Below, piece by piece: positions 1 through 4,900 of a DNA stretch of 7,333 nucleotides. Source of the stretch: Ramlibacter sp. (GTDB lineage Bacteria; Pseudomonadota; Gammaproteobacteria; Burkholderiales; Burkholderiaceae); contig JACMQP010000301.1 of NCBI GenBank assembly GCA_014376915.1, positions 1 to 7,333 on the forward strand, in the 5' to 3' direction. Under the pieces are notes generated by a model. The model made no database searches. It was not told where the DNA came from and saw nothing but the letters and a program-made list of their open reading frames with translations. Each line of letters starts with the position of its first letter. Position 1 is the stretch's first letter. A program made the position numbers and the translations under genes.

Positions 1-728
1 CGCTCCTTGAGCACCTCGGCCGCCTTCACCAACGTGCCCGCCGTGTCGATCATGTCGTCCATGATCACGCAATTGCGGCCGTCGATGTCGCCGATCACGT
101 GCATCACTTCGCTGACGTTGGCTCGCGGCCGGCGCTTGTCGATGATGGCGAGGTCGGTGTTCAGCTGCTTGGCGAGGGCCCGGGCTCGCACCACCCCACC
201 CACGTCGGGCGAGACGACGATCAGGTCGTCGTAGTTCTTCTGGCGCAGGTCCGTCAGCAGTACCGGCGACGCATAGATGTTGTCCACCGGGATGTCGAAG
301 AAGCCCTGGATCTGGTCGGCGTGCAGGTCCATCGTCAGGACCCGCGACACGCCCACCGTCTGCAGCAGGTTGGCGACCACCTTGGCCGAAATCGGAACCC
401 GCGACGAGCGCGGGCGGCGGTCCTGGCGGGCGTAGCCGAAATACGGGATCACGGCGCTGATCCGCTCGGCCGACGCGCGCTTGAGCGCATCGACCATGAT
501 CAGCAGTTCCATCAGGTTCTCGTTGGTCGGGGCGCAGGTGGACTGCACCACGAACACGTCCCTGGCACGGACGTTCTGGTTGATCTCGACGGTGACTTCG
601 CCGTCGGAGAACCGGCCCACGTGGGCCGCGCCCAGGCTGATCCCAAGATGGCCCGCGATTTCCGTCGCCAGCCCCAGATTGGCGTTGCCGGTGAACACCA
701 TGAAGTCGGGGGATTGAGCTGCTTGCAT
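1..728 (-). CDS. prs: Ribose-phosphate pyrophosphokinase (PRPP synthetase), C-terminus cut off by window edge
   Basis: Cytosolic enzyme that makes PRPP from ribose 5-phosphate and ATP, feeding purine, pyrimidine, histidine, tryptophan and NAD synthesis. I translated the minus strand by hand from the ATG at 728: 242 complete codons, against about 315 residues in the E. coli enzyme, so roughly 75 C-terminal residues lie beyond the left edge. Visible motifs in order are FSDGE (40-44), RQDRR (101-105), the family signature [13 protein letters not shown] (133-145), the KRR flexible-loop motif (198-200) and the PRPP-binding loop DDMIDTAGT (224-232). The chosen ATG has a modest GGGA eight bases upstream. 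An internal Met10 is the other possible start, but family members usually have a few residues before the MVFTGNAN segment. The gene follows tRNA-Gln by 45 bases and ispE on the same strand, so co-transcription is likely. Only the start is uncertain. Confidence 0.97.
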   Translation of the reverse strand, partial: MQAAQSPDFMVFTGNANLGLATEIAGHLGISLGAAHVGRFSDGEVTVEINQNVRARDVFVVQSTCAPTNENLMELLIMVDALKRASAERISAVIPYFGYARQDRRPRSSRVPISAKVVANLLQTVGVSRVLTMDLHADQIQGFFDIPVDNIYASPVLLTDLRQKNYDDLIVVSPDVGGVVRARALAKQLNTDLAIIDKRRPRANVSEVMHVIGDIDGRNCVIMDDMIDTAGTLVKAAEVLKE

Positions 729-773
729 GGGCGTCCCAGGATTTACGTTTGTGCCTGTACGTCGGAACGTATT

Positions 774-850
774 TGGCAGGGGAGGAAGGATTCGAACCTT
801 CGCATGCTGGAATCAAAATCCAGTGCCTTAACCAACTTGGCGACTCCCCT
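774..850 (-). tRNA. tRNA-Gln (anticodon UUG), CCA encoded
   Basis: Read on the minus strand, this 77-nt gene folds into a complete cloverleaf. The acceptor stem is AGGGGAG paired with CTCCCCT, followed by discriminator G73 and an encoded CCA (776-774). The anticodon stem CTGGA/TCCAG encloses the loop TTTTGAT, giving anticodon TTG at 816-814, which reads CAA and wobbles to CAG. The T arm carries the usual GGTTCGAATCC. The first acceptor pair is A1-U72, where E. coli tRNA-Gln has U1-A72; both are weak pairs, in keeping with glutaminyl-tRNA synthetase opening this pair. The gene lies between ispE (27 bases) and prs (45 bases) on the same strand. I see no clear promoter of its own, so it is probably cut out of a longer transcript. 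Confidence 0.97.
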
Positions 851-877
851 ACACAGGTTGCAGGCCGATTGTCCCTT

Positions 878-1759
878 TCAGGAAACCGGCCGGCCACCGA
901 AATCGTCGCTGGCCGCCCAACCCACCAGGGGATGGACCGCCAAATTACCGCATTCACGAACCTGCCAACCAGCCGGAGCCGGCAGCAGGGACTTTTCATG
1001 GGGCATCTGCGCAAACACCGCACTTCCTGAGCCGGTCATCCGCGCCTGCATCCCCTGACCACCCAGCCACTCCAGAGCCTGCGTGACCGTGGGGCAAAGC
1101 CTCTGCGCGACCGGCTGCAGATCGTTGTGGCCGAATCCGAATGGAAACAGGCCTTCGTGGTTTGCAGCAAAGCCTGAAATTATAGCAGGAGCCGAGTCCC
1201 TCTTCAGCGCCGCGTCGCGGAAGATGCTCGCCGTATCAAGCCCTTCATGCGGTTTGACCACGGCGAATCGCGCGCAGGGCACCTCGACGGGGTGGATCTG
1301 ATCGCCGATTCCCTCGACCCAGGCGTTGCGCCCGCGCAGGAAGAACGGCACGTCGGAGCCCAGCGCCAGACCGATCTTCTCGAGCGGGCCCAACGGCAGG
1401 CGAAGGCCCCACAGCCGGTTCAGTGCCAGCAGGCAGGAGGCGGCGTCCGAGGAGCCACCGCCCATGCCGGCCTGCACCGGGATGCGTTTTTCCAGCCGGA
1501 TGTGGACGCCCGCCGGGCAGTCGACGGCTTGCTGCAGGGAGCGCGCGGCGCGCACGATGAGGTCGTCTTCCGGCAGGCTGATCCCGCTGTCTTCGCGGCT
1601 GATCTGCCCGCTTGCGCGCAACTCGAAATGCAGGGTGTCGCACCAGTCCACCAGCATGAACACCGACTGCAGCAGGTGGTATCCGTCCGGCCTGCGGCCG
1701 ATGATGTGCAGGAACAGGTTGAGCTTCGCCGGCGCCGGGACGTCGTACAACGCTTTCAT
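878..1759 (-). CDS. ispE: 4-diphosphocytidyl-2-C-methyl-D-erythritol kinase
   Basis: GHMP-family kinase that uses ATP to phosphorylate the 2-hydroxyl of CDP-methylerythritol in the cytosolic MEP pathway to isopentenyl diphosphate. The 293 residues are close to the 283 of the E. coli enzyme. Visible features are the substrate segment PAPAKLNLFLHI (8-19) with Lys12, RRPDGYHLL (22-30), the glycine-rich ATP loop PVQAGMGGGSSDAA (94-107), GSDVPFF (134-140) with the probable catalytic Asp136, and the C-terminal GHMP motif TGSGSAVF (242-249). All expected active-site motifs are present. The ATG at 1759 lies 5 bases after the lolB stop with only a weak GCGGG upstream, which fits translational coupling to lolB. 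The TGA at 880-878 is 27 bases before tRNA-Gln. The order lolB-ispE-prs is also found in gammaproteobacteria. Confidence 0.97.
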   Translation of the reverse strand: MKALYDVPAPAKLNLFLHIIGRRPDGYHLLQSVFMLVDWCDTLHFELRASGQISREDSGISLPEDDLIVRAARSLQQAVDCPAGVHIRLEKRIPVQAGMGGGSSDAASCLLALNRLWGLRLPLGPLEKIGLALGSDVPFFLRGRNAWVEGIGDQIHPVEVPCARFAVVKPHEGLDTASIFRDAALKRDSAPAIISGFAANHEGLFPFGFGHNDLQPVAQRLCPTVTQALEWLGGQGMQARMTGSGSAVFAQMPHEKSLLPAPAGWQVRECGNLAVHPLVGWAASDDFGGRPVS

Positions 1760-1764
1760 GCCCG

Positions 1765-2268
1765 CTACTTGTCCAGCGCCACCCGCAGGTCGGCGGCCGG
1801 CGGCGGCGTCACCCGGCGTGCGCGTAGCCGGCCGTCGGCCAGCTGCGACAGGTCGGCCTCCCAGCCGTCGACCGGCGTATTGCTGCCGGACAGCCAGTCG
1901 AACAGGCTGGCGATCGGGATCGGCGTGCCAGTCGCGCCGGCTACCAACGCATCGATGGAGTCGAACTGCCGCAGCTGGTCGCCGGAGCGCAAGGTCGCAG
2001 ACCCTGGCGCCCAGCTCAGGGCCGCCAGCGTGCCGCCGAGCGGGTTGTAGAGCGTCAGTTGGCCGGCGTCGGGCCGGCCCCTCAATTCAAAGCCGGCCGA
2101 AAACGACTGGGATGGCTGGTCCTGCACCTGCAGCGCCATGCGGCCGCGCCAGACGCCGGCCGAAAACTCGTCCTTTTGCGCAACCCGCGCGGGTTGCGCA
2201 CAGCCCGCCAGGAACAGCGCTACCCCGGCCAGCAAGCCCAGCGCGCCGCGCCGCAACACTGCTGTCAT
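1765..2268 (-). CDS. lolB: Outer-membrane lipoprotein LolB, receptor for lipoprotein insertion
   Basis: LolB takes lipoproteins from the periplasmic carrier LolA and inserts them in the outer membrane; it is itself a lipoprotein. The 167-residue product has a lipoprotein signal: Arg6-Arg7, a hydrophobic stretch, then the lipobox LAGC with lipidated Cys23. The mature part has LolB-like elements: WRGRMAL (40-46), LYNPLGG (73-79) and PIASLFDWLSG (118-128). It is shorter than the 207-residue E. coli precursor, with a brief tail after the last strand. The start overlaps the TPR gene stop as ATGA and has no Shine-Dalgarno of its own, so translation probably depends on the gene before it; ispE follows after 5 bases. 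A perfect 24-bp palindrome lies just after the lipobox codons. Sequence identity to LolB is low in general, so synteny with ispE and prs carries much of the assignment. Confidence 0.9.
   Translation of the reverse strand: MTAVLRRGALGLLAGVALFLAGCAQPARVAQKDEFSAGVWRGRMALQVQDQPSQSFSAGFELRGRPDAGQLTLYNPLGGTLAALSWAPGSATLRSGDQLRQFDSIDALVAGATGTPIPIASLFDWLSGSNTPVDGWEADLSQLADGRLRARRVTPPPAADLRVALDK
2092..2167. repeat. Two direct copies of a 13-bp sequence inside lolB
   Basis: GCCGGCCGAAAAC occurs at 2092-2104 and again at 2155-2167, 63 bp (21 codons) apart and in the same frame. Both copies encode Phe-Ser-Ala-Gly in LolB, at residues 35-38 and 56-59. The match is exact at DNA level. It may be a small internal duplication of a beta-strand or simply chance with shared codon choice. 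Confidence 0.5.
2177..2200. repeat. Perfect 24-bp palindrome in the lolB coding sequence
   Basis: The half-site TGCGCAACCCGC (2177-2188) is followed at once by its exact reverse complement GCGGGTTGCGCA (2189-2200). As RNA it would form a 10-bp, very GC-rich stem closed by a 4-base GCGC loop. It runs from the third base of the lipidated Cys23 codon to the second base of the Gln31 codon, encoding the repetitive peptide AQPARVAQ at the mature N-terminus. In lolB mRNA it is followed by A residues and no U-run, so it is not a standard intrinsic terminator. Its function is unknown. Confidence 0.85.
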
Positions 2269-4004
2269 GGCTTGACGCGCAGGCGCTTCAGGGTTTCCTG
2301 CAGCGTCTCATTTTCGCTGTTGATCAGCAGGCCTTCCTTCCAGATCGCCTGTGCCCGGTCGCGCTGGCCGGCGGCCCACAGCACCTCGCCCAGGTGGGCT
2401 GCGATCTCCGGGTCAGGCCGGAGCTTGTACGCGGTGTTCAGGATGCGCAGCGCCTCGGTCCGGTTGCCCAGCCGGAATTCGACCCAGCCCAGGCTGTCGC
2501 TGATGAAAGGGTCGCCCGGCGCGAAATCCAGCGCCTTCTGGATCAGCTGGCGCGCTTCCGGCAGCCGGATGTTGCGCTCGGCCAGCGAATAACCCAGGGC
2601 GTTGTACGCGTGGTGATAGTCGGGTTTGGCCGCGATCACCTGGCGCAACAGGCGCTCCATGTCAGCGTTGTTGCCAAGTTTTTCAGCGACCATGGCCTGG
2701 TCATAGAGCAGCTCGCTGTCCTTCGGGTCGCGCCGCACCGCTTCGGCCAGCAGGTCATACGCGGCCCTGAACTGCTTGTTGTCGCGCAGCAGCTGCACTT
2801 CGGCCAGGAGCTTGTTGCGCGCATCGGCGGGGGTGCGCTCGGGGATCGCGCGCAGCAGCTTGCGCGCCTCGTCCATCTTTCCCTGACGGGCGAGCAGCGA
2901 CGCGCGCCGGTTCTGCGCCGCCACCAGGTCCTGCGAGTTCTCGATGCGGTCCAGCATGGCGCCGGCAGTGGCGTAGTCCTTGCGTTTCTCGGCGATCTGC
3001 GACAGCGACAGGTAGGCCTGCGCCAGCCCGCGGCTGCGTTCCTCGGTGCCCGGCTGGGCCTGCGCCAGCTCGATATAGCGCCGCAGCGACGTTTCCGCGG
3101 CCGCCAGCTGGTTGTCCTGCACCTCCAGCGTGCCCTGCACCAGCCACGCTTCGGCGAACTGCGGCCGTTCGGCGGTGATGACCTTGAGCTGCTGCGTCGC
3201 TTCGGCATAGCGCTGGGCATCGAGCAGCGCCCGGGCGTAACCCATGCGCAGCTCGGTGACGGGCTTGCCTTCCATATAGCGGCGCACGAGCGGCTCGGCC
3301 AGCGGCTGCTTGGGATCCATCATCTCGAGCGCGAGCAGGGCCGGCGCCTCGGAGAGCGGATTCATCTCCTGGGCCCGCCGTGTGGCCTCGAGCGCGCCGC
3401 TGGTGTCGCCGGCCGCCAGGCGCATCCTGCCGATCGACGTCCAGGCCGTCGGGCCCAGGTCCGGCGCCGTCAAATAGCTGGCCAGCGCCTGCTCTACCAC
3501 GGTCGCCGCCAGCTTCTTGTCGCTGACCCGCGCGTAGAGCCGGGGAATGCCGGACACCACGGCCACGCGGTCGGTGGCGCTGGCCAGCGCGATGTCGCTT
3601 TTGAGGATGTCCGGCGTGTCGGCGACGCGATTGAGCGCCACCAGGATCTGCAGCACGTAGCGGTTCGCTTCACGCGACTGCGGCTGGGCCTGCTTCCAGG
3701 CCTGGGCTGCCTGTAGCGCGGCATCGCCGGAGCGCGCCTGGAACGCGATGTCCACGGCCCGCTGATACAGTGCCGGATTGTTGGTCTTGCGGGCGGCGTC
3801 GAGGATCAACGAATAGCCGACACCCGGCTCCGCGTCGTTGGCGTTGATCTCGCCCAGCAGCAGCTCGTAGAACAGTTCGGCGTCCAGGGTCGAAGCCACG
3901 TTGGTCGCAGTGTCGGAACTGCTGTCCGCGGTCTGGGCATAAGGAGCCGGGGCCAGGCCCAGCAGGAGCAGCGCAAGCGGTGCGAGACGATGTAGACGCT
4001 TCAT
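2265..4004 (-). CDS. Exported tetratricopeptide-repeat protein, LbcA-like by position
   Basis: A 579-residue protein made almost entirely of helical TPR units after a signal sequence. The start at 4004 gives MKRLHRLAPLALLLLGLAP, a typical signal peptide with cleavage around residue 23. A longer frame from further upstream would bury this signal and overlap mutM, so I reject it. There is no cysteine near the cleavage site, hence no lipobox and probable release into the periplasm. Recognisable TPR units include 184-218, 284-318, 327-359, 361-394, 396-429, 430-462, 463-498, 499-532 and 533-566; the last few are the most canonical. The gene overlaps lolB by ATGA and opens the minus-strand unit. 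In Pseudomonas aeruginosa the TPR gene next to lolB-ispE-prs is LbcA, the lipoprotein partner of the protease CtpA. A similar scaffold role here is inference. No good Shine-Dalgarno is visible. Confidence 0.9.
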   Translation of the reverse strand: MKRLHRLAPLALLLLGLAPAPYAQTADSSSDTATNVASTLDAELFYELLLGEINANDAEPGVGYSLILDAARKTNNPALYQRAVDIAFQARSGDAALQAAQAWKQAQPQSREANRYVLQILVALNRVADTPDILKSDIALASATDRVAVVSGIPRLYARVSDKKLAATVVEQALASYLTAPDLGPTAWTSIGRMRLAAGDTSGALEATRRAQEMNPLSEAPALLALEMMDPKQPLAEPLVRRYMEGKPVTELRMGYARALLDAQRYAEATQQLKVITAERPQFAEAWLVQGTLEVQDNQLAAAETSLRRYIELAQAQPGTEERSRGLAQAYLSLSQIAEKRKDYATAGAMLDRIENSQDLVAAQNRRASLLARQGKMDEARKLLRAIPERTPADARNKLLAEVQLLRDNKQFRAAYDLLAEAVRRDPKDSELLYDQAMVAEKLGNNADMERLLRQVIAAKPDYHHAYNALGYSLAERNIRLPEARQLIQKALDFAPGDPFISDSLGWVEFRLGNRTEALRILNTAYKLRPDPEIAAHLGEVLWAAGQRDRAQAIWKEGLLINSENETLQETLKRLRVKP

Positions 4005-4035
4005 CAAACCATAATAATCCAAGCCTCTTTCCCCC
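4005..4035. promoter_or_regulatory. Divergent spacer between TPR gene and mutM, possible promoter elements
   Basis: This 31-base gap separates two genes that run away from each other. It holds an AT-rich core, CCATAATAATCC (4009-4020), unusual in this GC-rich window. On the plus strand CATAAT (4010-4015) could serve as a -10 for mutM; on the minus strand TATTAT (4016-4011) could serve as a -10 for the TPR gene, placing its transcript start almost at the ATG. No matching -35 box is visible on either strand. On the minus strand a purine run (4035-4024) precedes a two-codon frame, ATG GTT TGA (4012-4004), whose stop shares one base with the TPR start. All of this is suggestive only. Confidence 0.35.
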
Positions 4036-4851
4036 ATGCCTGAACTGCCTGAAGTCGAAGTCACCAGGCTCGGCTTTGCCGACCGCATCGCGGGCGCGCG
4101 GATCGAATCCGTGCGGCTGGGCAAGCCGCTGCGCTGGCCGCTGGGCCTCGAGCCGGCGCGGCTGGAAGGCCGCACTGTCACCAGCGTGCGCCGGCGCGGC
4201 AAGTACCTGCTGATCGACATGGACCGCGGCCTGCTGTTGCTGCACCTGGGGATGTCGGGCAGCCTGAGGTTCTTGCCCACGCTGCCGGAGGCCGGCGGCC
4301 ACGACCATTTCGACCTTGTCACCTCCCGAGGCTCGCTGCGGCTGAACGACCCCCGCCGCTTTGGCGCGGTGGTCTATGCCGACAGCGAGGCGGCGCCCGC
4401 GGCGCAAAAGCTGCTCGGAAGGCTGGGCGTCGAACCGTTGGGCGACGACTTCGTTCCCGCTGCCTTCCATGCGGGCCTCAAACGCCGCAAGGCGCCGGTC
4501 AAGCAGGTGTTGCTGGCCGGCGACCTGGTGGTGGGAGTCGGCAACATCTACGCTTCCGAGGCGCTGTTCATGGCCGGCATCCGGCCGACGCTGTCCTCGG
4601 CGCGCATTAGCCGGACCCGTGCCACCCGCCTGCTGCAGGCCGTGCGCGAGGTGCTGACCAAGGCAGTGAGCAAGGGCGGCAGCACGTTGCGGGATTTTTC
4701 CAACACCGACGGCCAGTCCGGTTACTTCCAGCTCGAGGCCATGGTCTATGACCGCAAGGGGCAGCCATGCCGGGTGTGCGGCGCGCCGATCCGCATGATC
4801 CGGCAGGGACAACGGGCCAGTTACTTCTGTCCGCACTGTCAGAAAGCATGA
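4036..4851 (+). CDS. mutM: Formamidopyrimidine-DNA glycosylase (8-oxoguanine DNA glycosylase/AP lyase)
   Basis: Removes 8-oxoguanine and formamidopyrimidines from DNA and nicks the abasic site; one arm of the GO system. The 271-residue length matches the 269 of E. coli MutM. Catalytic Pro2, Glu3 and Glu6 lie in MPELPEVEV, which fixes the start since Pro2 must become the N-terminus. Further motifs are Lys56 in [13 protein letters not shown] (70-76) with Met73, NDPRRFG (104-110) with the DNA-intercalating Arg108, [12 protein letters not shown] (167-178) with Asn170, and a C-terminal zinc finger with Cys245, Cys248, Cys265 and Cys268 and the conserved Arg260. Every key residue is present. The bases before the ATG are pyrimidine-rich (CCTCTTTCCCCC), so there is no Shine-Dalgarno. 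It is divergent from the TPR gene and 49 bases upstream of the GTPase gene on the same strand. Confidence 0.98.
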   Translation: MPELPEVEVTRLGFADRIAGARIESVRLGKPLRWPLGLEPARLEGRTVTSVRRRGKYLLIDMDRGLLLLHLGMSGSLRFLPTLPEAGGHDHFDLVTSRGSLRLNDPRRFGAVVYADSEAAPAAQKLLGRLGVEPLGDDFVPAAFHAGLKRRKAPVKQVLLAGDLVVGVGNIYASEALFMAGIRPTLSSARISRTRATRLLQAVREVLTKAVSKGGSTLRDFSNTDGQSGYFQLEAMVYDRKGQPCRVCGAPIRMIRQGQRASYFCPHCQKA

Positions 4852-4870
4852 GGACGCGCGCGGGGCTGGA

Positions 4871-4880
4871 TGCTATATTG
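4871..4880 (+). promoter_or_regulatory. Possible extended -10 promoter for the GTPase-mutY pair
   Basis: In the 49-base gap after mutM the sequence TGCTATATTG contains TATATT (4874-4879), one mismatch from TATAAT, preceded by TG with one base between, the layout of an extended -10 element. It stands out in GC-rich DNA. No -35 box is visible at the expected distance. A start near 4886 would leave a leader of about 15 bases containing the ribosome binding site. Prediction by eye only. Confidence 0.35.
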
Positions 4881-4891
4881 GGTGTCACACT

Positions 4892-4896
4892 GGGGG
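4892..4896 (+). promoter_or_regulatory. Ribosome binding site deciding the GTG start of the GTPase gene
   Basis: The run GGGGG sits four bases before the GTG at 4901. It is the clearest Shine-Dalgarno-like sequence in the window and supports GTG as the start. No ATG in this frame occurs before residue 51, which lies just ahead of the P-loop. Confidence 0.6.
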
Positions 4897-4900
4897 TTTA

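Noticed and set aside
744..771. Inverted repeat TACGTT / AACGTA in the tRNA-prs spacer, with partial likeness to a PurR box half-site
   Set aside because: The arms are only 6 bp with a 16-base loop, and just one half of the purine-repressor consensus matches. I do not expect a classical PurR in a betaproteobacterium. It may equally be chance.
99..1058. A 319-codon plus-strand frame crossing prs, the tRNA and the end of ispE
   Set aside because: It runs through a clear tRNA gene and antisense to two conserved genes. A real gene would not have this layout.
2061..2079. GGCCGGC / GCCGGCC inverted repeat in lolB
   Set aside because: Seven-base GC-only arms are common by chance in this composition, and there is no T-run or other signal beside it.
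2177..2200. lolB palindrome as an intrinsic terminator
   Set aside because: On the lolB strand the stem is followed by A residues and then GGACGAG, without a U-run, and coding continues for a further 136 residues.
1326..3716. A 796-codon open frame on the plus strand across ispE, lolB and the TPR gene
   Set aside because: It is antisense to three well-supported genes, is rich in Arg, Pro, Ala and Gln, shows no domain motif, and arises from GC-rich third positions of the real genes.
4005..4322. N-terminal extension of the TPR protein by up to 106 residues into mutM
   Set aside because: The signal peptide begins exactly at the Met encoded at 4004, and the extension is antisense to mutM with no family character.
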